NCBI RefSeq assembly: GCF_014642855.1
Contig: NZ_BMJB01000001.1
Coordinates: forward strand, 1-64,000
DNA length: 64,000 nucleotides
From: Edaphobacter acidisoli
GTDB lineage: Bacteria; Acidobacteriota; Terriglobia; Terriglobales; Acidobacteriaceae
Direction of reading: 5' to 3'
Below, one piece after another: positions 44,840 through 54,509 of this stretch (positions are counted from its first letter, which is position 1; every line of letters begins with the position of its first letter). The position numbers and the translations under genes were made by a program. Below the pieces are notes generated by a model, which was given only the letters and a program-made list of their open reading frames with translations, did not search any database and was not told the origin of the DNA.

Positions 44840-45898
44840 CTACATGAGGCGCTGCATCACGTCTTCCAGTGCTGCTTTGCCGGGGCGTACGCGCGAGTCG
44901 GGCAGCGTGGCGAGCGGTTCGTCTACCAGGTTCAGAAGCTCGGTGAAGCTGGGCTTCTCTGTGTCGATGTAGAAGACGCCGGTGAGCACTTCGTTGTTCT
45001 GGTGTGCTGTCATCAGAGCCGAGACAGCGTTGACGCGGTCGGTTGGGTCGAAGTTCTCGTGCAGCTTGCGCAGGCGCATGTGGCTGCCGTCGTGCATCTG
45101 GACGTCGATCGTCGTGCCTGGATCGTACTCGACGTCGATCTCCTGGAAGTGCGGCACGAAGCCGATCTCGGAGATGACCTCGTCGTGCTCCTGCATGTAC
45201 TTGTAGCTCTTGGTCGAGCCTTCGTGGTCGTTGAAGGTGACGCAGGGCGAGATGACATCGAGCACGACGGTGCCTTTGTGCGCGATGGCCGCCTTCAGCA
45301 TCGTGACCAACTGCTTTTTGTCGCCGGAGAACGAGCGGGCCACGAATGTTGCGCCGAGCTGGATGGCCAGTGCGCAGATGTCGATGGCGGGCAGGTCGTT
45401 GATGACGCCGGTCTTGAGCTTCGAGCCGATGTCGGCCGTCGCGGAGAACTGGCCCTTAGTGAGGCCGTAGACGCCGTTGTCTTCGATGATGTAGATCAGC
45501 GGAACATTGCGGCGGAGCAGGTGGACGAACTGGCCCATGCCGATCGAGGCGGTGTCGCCGTCGCCGCTGACGCCGATTGCGTCCATGGTGCTGTTGGCAA
45601 GAATGGCTCCGGTCGCAACCGAAGGCATTCTGCCGTGGACGCTGTTGAACGAGTGGGAGCGGCTCATGAAGTAGGCCGGGCTCTTCGACGAGCAGCCGAT
45701 GCCGGAGAGCTTCATGACGCGCTCGGGCTTCACGCCCATCTCGTAGTAGGCATCGATGATGCGCTCGGAGATTGCGTTGTGGCCGCAGCCGGCGCAGAGT
45801 GTTGTCTTGCCGCCGCGGTAGTCGAGCACCTGCAGGCCGAGGCGGTTGGTCTTTGCCGCCGGCTTTGGTGCTTCAGAGGTAACAGGAGTCGTCGCCAT
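44840..45898 (-). CDS. korB: 2-oxoacid:ferredoxin oxidoreductase beta subunit
   Basis: The beta subunit binds thiamine diphosphate and an iron-sulfur cluster. The 352-residue protein shows CAGCGHNAISE, GIGCSSKSPAYF, GDGDTASIGMGQ and EDNGVYGLTKGQ. With KorA it oxidises a 2-oxoacid, most likely 2-oxoglutarate, to the acyl-CoA while reducing ferredoxin. Its ATG directly abuts the korA stop, so the subunits are made together. Confidence 0.93.
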   Translation of the reverse strand: MATTPVTSEAPKPAAKTNRLGLQVLDYRGGKTTLCAGCGHNAISERIIDAYYEMGVKPERVMKLSGIGCSSKSPAYFMSRSHSFNSVHGRMPSVATGAILANSTMDAIGVSGDGDTASIGMGQFVHLLRRNVPLIYIIEDNGVYGLTKGQFSATADIGSKLKTGVINDLPAIDICALAIQLGATFVARSFSGDKKQLVTMLKAAIAHKGTVVLDVISPCVTFNDHEGSTKSYKYMQEHDEVISEIGFVPHFQEIDVEYDPGTTIDVQMHDGSHMRLRKLHENFDPTDRVNAVSALMTAHQNNEVLTGVFYIDTEKPSFTELLNLVDEPLATLPDSRVRPGKAALEDVMQRLM

Positions 45899-47767
45899 TT
45901 ATATTCCTTCCTGCGTGACGAGTTCGTCGGTGATCGAGCGCGCGTCAATCGGCAGCCCGTTGAAGTTGCGGATGCTGCGCAGCTTCACAACTTCTTCCGC
46001 TTTGATATCGAGTTTGATCAGGCTCAGCATCTGCGCGTCGCGGTTCTGCTCGATGACGTAGATGCGGTCGTGCGAGGCAACAAAGTCGTGCACCTCGCGC
46101 GAGAACGGATACGCGCGGATACGCAGGTAGTCGGTTTCGACCTTGTACTCGTTGCGCAACTGGTCGCGGCTTTCGAGCGTTGCGAAGTCGGAGGTGCCGA
46201 AGGCGATCAGGCCGATCTTGGCCTTGCCGGTCTGGACGACTTCGGGGCGCGGAACCAGCGAGCGTGCAGTCTCGAACTTCTTCGAGAGCCTCTCCATGTT
46301 GTTGATGTAGTCGTCGGGCCGCTCGGTGTACTGCGCCTTCTCGTTGTGGCCGGAGCCGCGTGTGAAGTAGGCAGCCAGCGGATGGTCTGTGCCGGGCAGC
46401 GTGCGGTAGCCTACGCCGTCACCGTCTACGTCCTTGTAGCGAGCGAAGCCGCCGAGTTTGGAGAGTTCTTCGGCACTGAGCACCTTGCCGCGGTTGAGCG
46501 GCTTGTCGGGATAGTTGAATGGCTCAGACATCCAGTTGTTCATGCCGAGGTCGAGGTCCGACAGCACGAAGACCGGCGTCTGCAACTGCTCGGTGAGATC
46601 GAAGGCGGCCTGCGCCATCTCGAAGCACTCTTTCACGTTGGCGGGAAGCAGGAAGACATGCTTGGTGTCGCCGTGCGAGAGGAATGCGACGGAGAGCAGA
46701 TCACCCTGCTGGTTGCGCGTCGGCATGCCGGTGGAGGGGCCGGTTCGCTGCACGTCGAAGATGACGCCGGGGAGCTCGGCGTAGTAGCCGAGTCCTGCGA
46801 ACTCCGCCATCAGCGAGATGCCGGGACCTGAGGTTGCTGTCATGGAGCGTGCGCCAGCCCAGCCAGCGCCGAGTACGGCACCGATTGCGGCCAGCTCGTC
46901 CTCGGCCTGGACGATGGCGAAGGTCGCCTTGCCGTCCGGCTCGATGCGGTAGCGCTTGGCGTACTCGATGAAGTTTTCGACCAGCGATGAGGACGGCGTA
47001 ATCGGATACCACATCGCCACAGTGCAGCCGGCGAAGATGCAGCCCAGCGCCGCAGCGGCGTTGCCGTCGATGATGATCTTGCCTTCGGTCTCGTGCATGG
47101 GCTCGATCACGAACGGGTCATGCTTGGTGAAGTTGGCGGCGGCGTACTCGTAGCCGGCCTGCACGGCAGCCCAATTCAGATCGGCGGCCTTCACCTTCTT
47201 GGCGAACTGCTTGCGCAGGGCGGCTTCGACGGCGGTCATGTCGAGCTTGAGCAACTGGGCGGTAACGCCCACGTAGACCATGTTCTTGACCAGCTTGCGG
47301 AGCTTGGCTTCGGGACAGACCGCTGCGGTCAGCTTGTCGAACGGTACCGGATAACAGGCAATGTCTGAGCGGAACTGCTTCAGGTCGGCGGACTCTTCAT
47401 AAACTGCTGCCGCGCCCGCAGGCAGCGAGAGCATGTCTTCCTTCGACGTTTCCGGGTTCATCGCGACCAGAACGTCGATCTCCTTCTTGCGCGCGACATA
47501 GCCGTCTTTGCTGGCGCGGATGGTGTACCACGTCGGCAGGCCCGCGATGTTGGAAGGAAAGAGGTTCTTGCCGCTGACCGGAACACCCATCCGGAAGATC
47601 GACTTGAGCAGAACTGAATTGGCTGACTGCGAACCGGAACCGTTGACGGTCGCAATCTGAATGCTGAGGTCGTTTACGATGCTTTTTTCGGAAGCCCGTT
47701 GTTGCGCGTCTGGTTTGGCCAGCGTTCCACCCTCTGCGCCAGCCAGCGCGACGTCTTCTGTCGCCAT
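45899..47767 (-). CDS. korA: 2-oxoacid:ferredoxin oxidoreductase, fused gamma-alpha subunit
   Basis: This 622-residue protein fuses a gamma-like domain (residues about 30-210, IATVNGSGSQSANSVLLKS) to the alpha domain (about 225-610, with AMWYPITPSSSL, TATSGPGISLMAE and YVIEQNRDAQM). That is the layout of aerobic 2-oxoglutarate:ferredoxin oxidoreductases. GGGGAG lies 8 nt before the ATG at 47767. The pair likely feeds the TCA cycle in place of, or alongside, 2-oxoglutarate dehydrogenase. Confidence 0.92.
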   Translation of the reverse strand: MATEDVALAGAEGGTLAKPDAQQRASEKSIVNDLSIQIATVNGSGSQSANSVLLKSIFRMGVPVSGKNLFPSNIAGLPTWYTIRASKDGYVARKKEIDVLVAMNPETSKEDMLSLPAGAAAVYEESADLKQFRSDIACYPVPFDKLTAAVCPEAKLRKLVKNMVYVGVTAQLLKLDMTAVEAALRKQFAKKVKAADLNWAAVQAGYEYAAANFTKHDPFVIEPMHETEGKIIIDGNAAAALGCIFAGCTVAMWYPITPSSSLVENFIEYAKRYRIEPDGKATFAIVQAEDELAAIGAVLGAGWAGARSMTATSGPGISLMAEFAGLGYYAELPGVIFDVQRTGPSTGMPTRNQQGDLLSVAFLSHGDTKHVFLLPANVKECFEMAQAAFDLTEQLQTPVFVLSDLDLGMNNWMSEPFNYPDKPLNRGKVLSAEELSKLGGFARYKDVDGDGVGYRTLPGTDHPLAAYFTRGSGHNEKAQYTERPDDYINNMERLSKKFETARSLVPRPEVVQTGKAKIGLIAFGTSDFATLESRDQLRNEYKVETDYLRIRAYPFSREVHDFVASHDRIYVIEQNRDAQMLSLIKLDIKAEEVVKLRSIRNFNGLPIDARSITDELVTQEGI

Positions 47768-47940
47768 GTGTTGTACTCCCCTTTGGTGAGACGTTTTCCG
47801 CCCCACAAACGAATCTCTTACCCTATCCACTTTACGCCGTTTGGCGTATCTGCGGCCACATCGGGCGATTATCGGCTTTGATTCGGCGTACACCTTTCGT
47901 GGGTGCAACTTGCGGGGTCTTCATGACGCAAAAATGTTGC

Positions 47941-49134
47941 TCAGAATGCCGCGATGCCGGTGATGCTTTGACCCACGATCAGGGTGTGGATATCGTGTGT
48001 GCCTTCATAGGTTTTCACGGACTCGAGGTTCATCATGTGGCGCATGATCGGGTAGTCGTCGGCGATGCCGTTTGCGCCAAGAATGTCGCGTGCCATGCGC
48101 GCGCACTCGAGCGCCATCCAGACGTTATTCTTCTTGGCCATGGAGATGTGCTGGAACTCGACCTTGCCCTTGTCTTTGAGGCGTCCGACCTGCAGGGAGA
48201 GCAGTTGAGCTTTCGTGATCTCCGTGACCATCCACGCAAGTTTTTCCTGCACGAGCTGGTGGCTGGCGATGGGCTGTCCGCGGAACTGCTTGCGCTGCTT
48301 GGCATATTGCAGCGCCACGTCGTAGCAGGCCATCGCCGCGCCGATTGCGCCCCAGCCGATGCCGTAGCGGGCCTGGCTCAGGCACATCAGCGGTGATTTG
48401 AGCCCGTCAGACTTCGGCAGCACGTTCGATGCAGGTACGCGGACATCCTGCATCGAAAGCCCGGACGTCACTGAAGCTCTGAGAGACCACTTGCCGTGAA
48501 CGTCGCTGGCGGAGAAGCCCGGCCTGTCGGTTTCGACCAGGAAGCCGCGCACGCGCCAGTTCTCCTGCGGAATGCCTGGCTCTTCGACCTTCGCCCAGAT
48601 GACGGCGACATCGGCCAGGCTGCCGGAGGTGATCCACATCTTTTCGCCGTTCAGGATGTAGTCGTCGCCGTCTTTGCGGGCGCGGGTGCGCATTCCGCCG
48701 GGGTTCGAGCCGAAGTCGGGCTCGGTCAGGCCGAAGCAGCCGAGCTTTTCGCCGGTGGCCATCTTGGGCAGCCAGAAGTTCTTCTGCTCGTCAGAGCCGA
48801 AGGTGTAGATCGGGTACATCACCAGCGCCGACTGCACGCTGACGAAGCTGCGAATGCCGGAGTCCCCGCGCTCGAGTTCCTGCGTCATCAGGCCGTATTC
48901 GACGTTGTTCATGCCCGCGCAGCCGTAGCCTTCAAGCGTCGCGCCATAGAAGCCAAGCTCGCCCATCGGGCGTACCAGCTCGCGTGGAAAACGTCCGTCG
49001 CGATTGCACTGCTCGATGATCGGGATCAGATTGTCTTCGATGAAGGCGCGTGTGTTCGCGCGAACGAGGATTTCGTCTTCCGAGAGCAGAGAATCGAACT
49101 CGATAAAGTCAACGCCAGAGAATTTGAATGCCAT
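47941..49134 (-). CDS. gcdH: Acyl-CoA dehydrogenase, glutaryl-CoA dehydrogenase-like
   Basis: The 397-residue flavoenzyme has the acyl-CoA dehydrogenase fold: CFGLTEPDFGSNPGGMRT, WITSGSLADVAVIWAK and the catalytic Glu in VKTYEGTHDIHTLIVGQ. The TYEGTHDIHTLI string is typical of glutaryl-CoA dehydrogenase, which makes crotonyl-CoA in lysine and tryptophan breakdown. The start at 49134 (MAFKFSGVDFIEFD) fits family length. TATAAA lies 10 nt before the ATG. Confidence 0.85.
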   Translation of the reverse strand: MAFKFSGVDFIEFDSLLSEDEILVRANTRAFIEDNLIPIIEQCNRDGRFPRELVRPMGELGFYGATLEGYGCAGMNNVEYGLMTQELERGDSGIRSFVSVQSALVMYPIYTFGSDEQKNFWLPKMATGEKLGCFGLTEPDFGSNPGGMRTRARKDGDDYILNGEKMWITSGSLADVAVIWAKVEEPGIPQENWRVRGFLVETDRPGFSASDVHGKWSLRASVTSGLSMQDVRVPASNVLPKSDGLKSPLMCLSQARYGIGWGAIGAAMACYDVALQYAKQRKQFRGQPIASHQLVQEKLAWMVTEITKAQLLSLQVGRLKDKGKVEFQHISMAKKNNVWMALECARMARDILGANGIADDYPIMRHMMNLESVKTYEGTHDIHTLIVGQSITGIAAF

Positions 49135-49361
49135 CGTCGGCCATTTTATAGCGGCTGCGTGTGCGAAGTTGTTGCCATTCTCGCAAGAGTTGATGCAAAT
49201 CTCGTACCTGTGCTCTCTCGAACCAGTGATCGAGTCCTCTGCAAAGCATGCGGGCCGTAACTGACCCTGTACTCTGGGGCTTGCAGAAGAATGTCTGTTG
49301 GGGGTGGCACGGTCCGCGGCAAGACGCGGTCTGTTTAGGTGACTTTCCTTCACTCAGCATT

Positions 49362-51056
49362 TCAGGTCGATGAAGAGACTTCGCCGAGTTGCGGGTTCTC
49401 GTGTGGACTTGGCGTGATTTCTTTTTCGTAGATTTGGTAGGAGGCAACAGGTGGTTCCTTCCCGTTGTGGAGTGAGCGGACGTGTGCGCGGATGGCTTCG
49501 TCGGCTGCGGTGACGCGCTCGCGGGAGCGGAGATAGTCGAGCCACGACTCCATCAGGAAGGTTTCGTTGAAGCGCTCGGGATCGCGGGCATCGCGGTAGA
49601 TGCCCCAGCGGATGGCTCCGTCGCGCAGTCGTACGCCACGCAGCTGATGGATGGCGTGGTTGAACTCGGCGTAATTCTCTGGCGAGATGTGGTACTCGAT
49701 GGAGATGCGGACGGGACCGTCGGTTGGATCGGTGCTGGTGAGTAGTTGAGGCGCAGGTCGTCCGGGTATATGGGGCGTCAGGTCAGGGACGGGACCTTGC
49801 AGAATGTGAAAGCGCCAGACGATGGGAAGTGTCACAACCAGTCCGCAGGCTGAGACGGTCAGGGCAATTGGCGTCGAGGTGCGGTCGGCGATGACGCCCC
49901 AGAGAACAGAGCCGAGCGCCATGCCCCCCTGGAAGATCATTAGATAGGTGCCGAGCGCGCGGGCTTTTACCCAGTCAGGCACGGAGAGCTGCACCGAGAC
50001 GTTGAGCGTGGACATCGTGCTGGTCCAACAAAAGCCAGAGATGATGAGCACGATGATGATAATCCACGCGACATGCACGAACGCCAGCGTAAGTAGGGTG
50101 ATGACGTTGTAGAGTGTGGCCGTTGTGATGATGGTGTCGGCTGCAACCATGCGGCGCAGCTTCGGCAGTGACGTTGCTGCGATGAGCGCTCCCAGGCCGA
50201 GCGAGCCGTTCAGGATTCCATAGCCGAGAGCACCTTGGTGCAGATCGCGGCTGGCGACAACGGCTAGCAGCGACCAGATGGCCGAGATGAAGAATGTGTA
50301 GGTAAATGTGCGGACGAGTGTTGCCTGAAGTTGAGGCGCATAACGAACGTAGCGCAGGCCGGAGCGGATTGACGCGGCGACGCGCTCGGACGGCAGCGTG
50401 GACTTGAACAGCGGCTGGCGCTTCCAGTTGACCAGCACCCAGATGACGGCGGCGAACGAGACTGCGTTCAGCAGGAAGACCGAGGCTGAGCCGGTGTCGA
50501 TGCGCTTGAAGGCTGCGACAAGCAGGCCACCGAGTGCAGGGCCGACGGCGCGGGCGAGGTTGTTGCTGGCGGCGTTGAGCGAGACGGAGTCGGGGATCAG
50601 CTCCAGGGGCACAAGCTCGGGCACGATTGCTTGCCACGCCGGGTTGTTCATCGAGGAGCCGATGTTGAGCAGGAAGGTGAAGGCGAGCAGCGTCCACGGC
50701 GAGACGTGGCCGAGGAAGGTGAGCACGGCGAGAATGCCGACCGAGCCGAGCATCCATGACTGCCAGAAGATGAGCAGCTTGCGCCGGTCGAAGATATCGG
50801 CCGTTGCGCCGGCAAGCAGTCCAAGCAGCAGCACGGGCAGACTGGCGGCGGTCTGCATCAGAGCGATCAGCAGCGGCGAGCGCGTGAGCGCTGTCATTAG
50901 CCAGGTGCCGGCCGTGTCCTGCATCCAGGTGCCGAGCCCGGAGATGGTGCTGGCGATCCAACGGTCGCGGAAGAGCGGGATGCGGAGCGGCGCGAAGCCG
51001 CTGGGGTTCTCCGATTGCGGCGTAAGTGGCCCGGTGTTTGGGGTCTCGAAGGGCAT
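49362..51056 (-). CDS. MFS exporter with C-terminal ABM-like domain
   Basis: The 564-residue protein has about 12 transmembrane helices of the EntS-like MFS group (FRDRWIASTISGLGTWMQDTAGTWLM at the start, LLGLLAGATADIFDRR in the loop 2-3 motif). It is followed by a soluble domain of about 110 residues (SIEYHISPENYAEFNHAIHQLRG ... SWLDYLRSRERVT) resembling antibiotic-biosynthesis-monooxygenase folds. The start codon lies in one arm of an 11-bp hairpin, which could limit initiation. It follows the TonB receptor and may export a metabolite or drug; the cargo is unknown. Confidence 0.88.
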   Translation of the reverse strand: MPFETPNTGPLTPQSENPSGFAPLRIPLFRDRWIASTISGLGTWMQDTAGTWLMTALTRSPLLIALMQTAASLPVLLLGLLAGATADIFDRRKLLIFWQSWMLGSVGILAVLTFLGHVSPWTLLAFTFLLNIGSSMNNPAWQAIVPELVPLELIPDSVSLNAASNNLARAVGPALGGLLVAAFKRIDTGSASVFLLNAVSFAAVIWVLVNWKRQPLFKSTLPSERVAASIRSGLRYVRYAPQLQATLVRTFTYTFFISAIWSLLAVVASRDLHQGALGYGILNGSLGLGALIAATSLPKLRRMVAADTIITTATLYNVITLLTLAFVHVAWIIIIVLIISGFCWTSTMSTLNVSVQLSVPDWVKARALGTYLMIFQGGMALGSVLWGVIADRTSTPIALTVSACGLVVTLPIVWRFHILQGPVPDLTPHIPGRPAPQLLTSTDPTDGPVRISIEYHISPENYAEFNHAIHQLRGVRLRDGAIRWGIYRDARDPERFNETFLMESWLDYLRSRERVTAADEAIRAHVRSLHNGKEPPVASYQIYEKEITPSPHENPQLGEVSSST

Positions 51057-51091
51057 CGCTCCGTTAAGTGTACGGGGTCGGATGCCCTTCG
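51047..51091 (-). promoter_or_regulatory. Hairpin covering the MFS start codon
   Basis: CGAAGGGCATC pairs with GATGCCCTTCG over 11 bp around a 23-nt loop. On the minus strand the downstream arm contains the MFS ATG and the loop contains GGAG. It sits just after the TonB-receptor stop, so it may both end that transcript and block MFS translation. Confidence 0.55.
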
Positions 51092-51102
51092 AGGAGTTGG
51101 GG

Positions 51103-54100
51103 TTAGAAGAGGAGCTTCACGCCGAGTTGAATCTGGCGCGAGTTGGTTGCGGTTGCGGTGATGACTCCGGCGGTCGGGCTGACGGCTGCTGCTGCCGTCT
51201 GATTCGCTGTTGTGCCTTGCGTCGGGCCGGAGGTGAAGACCACCGGGTTTGGGGTCGAGAAGTTGGTGTGGTTGAGGACGTTGAAGAACTCAGCGCGAAA
51301 TTCCGCATGGAGACGCTCGCTGAGCTGCGTTGTTTTGTGCAGGGCGAGATCGAGGTTTGCGAGCCCGGGGCCGACGAGGGTATCGCGTCCGAGGTCGCCG
51401 ACGGTGCCGTAGGCTGGCGCAGAGAAGGCTGCAGAGTTGAAGTACTGCTGAGTTGTGCGTGGGTAGAGGTTGCCGCGGAAGTTTGGATTTATGTCTGGCC
51501 GCACGGGGTTGCGCGTGTCTCCTGAGCCGGTGGGGTTGTAGCCAAGCTGTGGCGAGAATGGAAAGCCGGATTGTAGCTCGGCGATGGCGCTCAGCGTCCA
51601 GCCGCTGGCGGCGCGGTTGAGGGTTGGGTTCAGGTTGGAACCGATGCGGTGGCTGCGGCCAAAGGGCAGGTCCCACGAGCCGTTGATGGAGACGAGGTTG
51701 CGCACGTCGGTTGCCGCCGGGCCGTAGTCGAGGTGTGCATTGGCAGGATATTCGACGTAGGCCGGAGTGTTGGCGCTGACACTGGTGTTCCACGCCGAGC
51801 CGTCGTCGAGGTTCTTCGACCAGGTGTAGTTGGCGCGCAGTTGGAGCCCGTTGGTGTAGCTGCGCTTGAGGTCGAGGATGAGTGCGTTGTAGTTGCTGAT
51901 GCCGGTTGAGACCCACGACGTGGTGTTGGCGACGAGGGGATTGGCCTTCACGGTTGTCGGATAGAAGATGCGTCCATTCACGATCGTCGTCGCGGGTTCA
52001 TTCTGGTCTTCGGAGAGGATCTGGTGGTATCCGCGCGAGCCTGAGTACCCCACGGTGAGTGAGGTGCTCGGGGATAGCTGTTGCTCAACCTGAAGGTCCC
52101 ATGCGAGCACCGATGGAGTTTCGATGTCGGGCTGCACATTCGATGGCGATACGAGCGAGCTGGCAGATGGTTTGGTTGATGCAGTGATGTTGAGGCTGGA
52201 GACGGGAACGTTCGAGAGCGACAGTGTTGTGTTGTAGGGCGCGGACTGGTCGAGGCGGTAGTCAAGCGTGTCGAGCAGCGAGCGGTGCAGCCCGAAGCCC
52301 GCGCGGACAGCGGTCTTGCCGTTGCCGCGCACGTTCCATGCGAGGCCGAGGCGCGGCTCCGGCAGGAACTTTGCGCGGTTTGTGGTGAGGGCAGATGCGC
52401 CGACGGTTGGGTTGGTATCGATGACGCCGTTGGTGAAGCCGTAGTTCGAGGCGCGGTCCTGCGCTTCGTTCCATCCGTTGGTCGACTCGAAGCGGAAGCC
52501 GGCGCGCACTTCAAGGCGAGGCGTGAAGCGAATGGTGTCCTCGACGTAGCCTGCGCCCAGCAGCGAGCGCCAGCCTAGCTCAGTTGGCGCGGGGACGACC
52601 GTGAAGGTCTTCACCGTGCCCTGGAGAAACGTGGCGAGCGACGCGAACGACGCTTGCCCGTACTGGTTCTGCGCGAGGTTGTCGTTGGACTGGATGCGCT
52701 GGAGCCATGCGCCGACTTCGATCTGATGACGGCCACGGGTCCAGTAGACGTGGTCGCCGAAGGTGAAGAGGTTGCGCGCGGTCGTGTTGTCGGAGCCGAC
52801 GTTCGCGCCCGCGCCGGTGATCTGTGAAGAGCCGTTCGAGGCCGTCGAGCCAGCGATGACGATTGCGCCGATGGGCTTGCCCTCAACCCAGCCGGGGAGA
52901 TCGACTGGCGTCGTTCCAAGGAAGAAGAAGCTCGCGCGCGAGAAGCCGAAGCGCGTTGTGTTGAGCAGGCTCGGCGAGAAGACGTGCTGCTCCTCGAGGC
53001 TCAGCACCTGTTCGCGCAGGCTTTCGTCGATGGCCGAGAGCGGGTTCTGCGTGGGCGTGTTCGCGGTGGAATCGTCGATGGTGTAGACGGCGAAGGCGAG
53101 GTCCTTCGGGCTGATGTTCCAGTCGACGCGCGAAGTGCCGAAGTCCTCGCGGATGTGCTGCACGGGGCTGGAGTACGCGATGCCAATGCCGCTGCCCAGT
53201 TCGGGACCGTTTTGCACGGGCCAGAGCGCGAGCAGCGGTTGGACGCTGGATGATGCTGCGGCGCGGCTGGCGTTGTCAGGCACCAGCGTCACGTCGGAGA
53301 GGCCGAGGTTCTGGCGATAGCCTTCGTAGTTGGCGAAGGCGAGCAGCTTGTCCTTGCGGATGGGCCCGCCGAGCGATGCGCCGAAGTTGTTGCGTTGAAA
53401 CTCGGGGATGCGTGCCTGGTCGAAGTAGTTGCGGGCATCGAACGCAGAGTTGCGCAGGAACTCATAGGCCGAGCCGTGAAGCTTATTTGTTCCTGATACG
53501 GTTACGATTGAGATCTGAGCTCCCTGGCGTTTGCCGTAATTGGCCGAGTACGTGTCGGTGACGACGTTGAACTCGCGTACGGCATCGACGCCCAGAAGCT
53601 GTCCGCTGGTGCCGCCGGGTGTGACATTGATGAGCGACGCGCCGGTGTACTCGATGCCGTTCAGCAGGAAGAGATTGTCCTGCGGGCGATGGCCCGAGAT
53701 GGCGAACATGTTGCCGACCGACGAGTTTGACGTGCCGATAGAGCCTGAGCGCTGGCCCGAGTAGTTGATGGTGCCGGGATTCAGCGTGATGAGCTGGTCG
53801 TAGCTGCGGCCGTTCAGCGGTAGTTGTCGTACCTGGCGCTGATCGACGAGACCCGAGGTCTGCTGCGTGGAGGTGTTGACTGCCGCGGGCGTGTCCTGGA
53901 CGGTGACCTGCTGCTGGACCGTATCGACAGTCAGGGTAAGGTCGATCTGTGCGCTCTGGCCTACGGTGAGCGGAATGCTGGTACGACGCTCAGGCGTGAA
54001 GCCATCGAGCGCTGCGGTGATGGTGTAGGTGCCGACGGGCACGGATGGTGCGGAGTAGCGGCCATCAGGGCCTGTGGTCAGGTGGCGCTCATTGCCGGTT

Positions 54101-54294
54101 TCATCGTTGTGGACGGTGATGGTGGCGTTGGCGAGCGCGGCGCCGGTCGCGTCGGTGACGATGCCGGAGAGTGTGCCGCCGACAACCTGTGCGCCCGCGG
54201 TAAGCGCAAAGAAGAGCGCGAGCGCGGCAATCAGGATGGCTTCGGCGATGGAGATTTTGAGTAAGGAACGGAGCGTAAAGGCTGAGCGAGGCAT
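51103..54294 (-). CDS. TonB-dependent Oar-like outer-membrane receptor
   Basis: This 1063-residue protein has a signal peptide (residues about 1-28), an N-terminal carboxypeptidase regulatory-like domain (GGTLSGIVTDATGAALANATITV), a plug-like region (VRQLPLNGRSYDQLITLNPG) and a large barrel ending in aromatic-terminated IQLGVKLLF. This is the Oar-like family expanded in Acidobacteria; substrates are mostly unknown. AGGAG lies 7 nt before the ATG at 54294. A short Cys-ending ORF (54400-54447) is upstream, and the YeiH sulfate exporter gene precedes it, so a sulfur-compound cargo is plausible. Confidence 0.9.
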   Translation of the reverse strand: MPRSAFTLRSLLKISIAEAILIAALALFFALTAGAQVVGGTLSGIVTDATGAALANATITVHNDETGNERHLTTGPDGRYSAPSVPVGTYTITAALDGFTPERRTSIPLTVGQSAQIDLTLTVDTVQQQVTVQDTPAAVNTSTQQTSGLVDQRQVRQLPLNGRSYDQLITLNPGTINYSGQRSGSIGTSNSSVGNMFAISGHRPQDNLFLLNGIEYTGASLINVTPGGTSGQLLGVDAVREFNVVTDTYSANYGKRQGAQISIVTVSGTNKLHGSAYEFLRNSAFDARNYFDQARIPEFQRNNFGASLGGPIRKDKLLAFANYEGYRQNLGLSDVTLVPDNASRAAASSSVQPLLALWPVQNGPELGSGIGIAYSSPVQHIREDFGTSRVDWNISPKDLAFAVYTIDDSTANTPTQNPLSAIDESLREQVLSLEEQHVFSPSLLNTTRFGFSRASFFFLGTTPVDLPGWVEGKPIGAIVIAGSTASNGSSQITGAGANVGSDNTTARNLFTFGDHVYWTRGRHQIEVGAWLQRIQSNDNLAQNQYGQASFASLATFLQGTVKTFTVVPAPTELGWRSLLGAGYVEDTIRFTPRLEVRAGFRFESTNGWNEAQDRASNYGFTNGVIDTNPTVGASALTTNRAKFLPEPRLGLAWNVRGNGKTAVRAGFGLHRSLLDTLDYRLDQSAPYNTTLSLSNVPVSSLNITASTKPSASSLVSPSNVQPDIETPSVLAWDLQVEQQLSPSTSLTVGYSGSRGYHQILSEDQNEPATTIVNGRIFYPTTVKANPLVANTTSWVSTGISNYNALILDLKRSYTNGLQLRANYTWSKNLDDGSAWNTSVSANTPAYVEYPANAHLDYGPAATDVRNLVSINGSWDLPFGRSHRIGSNLNPTLNRAASGWTLSAIAELQSGFPFSPQLGYNPTGSGDTRNPVRPDINPNFRGNLYPRTTQQYFNSAAFSAPAYGTVGDLGRDTLVGPGLANLDLALHKTTQLSERLHAEFRAEFFNVLNHTNFSTPNPVVFTSGPTQGTTANQTAAAAVSPTAGVITATATNSRQIQLGVKLLF

Positions 54295-54399
54295 GATGGT
54301 CTCCTGGAAATACACATATGGGGGGCGCTCACGTGAAAAGAATGTGAGTGCTCGCGACGATTGTTTTTACTGGTTACTGGAAGATGAGGCTGGTTCTCG

Positions 54400-54447
54400 C
54401 TATGGGCGACAACAACAGCTTTGGAGATCAGGCGTGAAGCTTCGCAT
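54400..54447 (-). CDS. Putative cysteine leader peptide upstream of the TonB receptor
   Basis: The 15-residue ORF is MRSFTPDLQSCCCRP, with three consecutive TGT Cys codons just before CRP and stop. Sulfur-regulated leader peptides in actinobacteria, as I recall them, also tend to end in CRP. It lies 105 nt upstream of the receptor start and 62 nt after the yeiH stop. No clear Shine-Dalgarno or promoter was found for it. It may be a regulatory ORF whose translation senses Cys-tRNA. Confidence 0.5.
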   Translation of the reverse strand: MRSFTPDLQSCCCRP

Positions 54448-54509
54448 TCGCGTCTTGGCGAGCGCGATAAAGGCAGAATTTATGGGGAGATTCTGGGATG
54501 GAGTCGTCA

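Noticed and set aside
44834..46831. Plus-strand frame of 665 codons across korB and korA
   Set aside because: It is antisense to two well-supported genes and is composed largely of Asp, Val, Gly and Ala.
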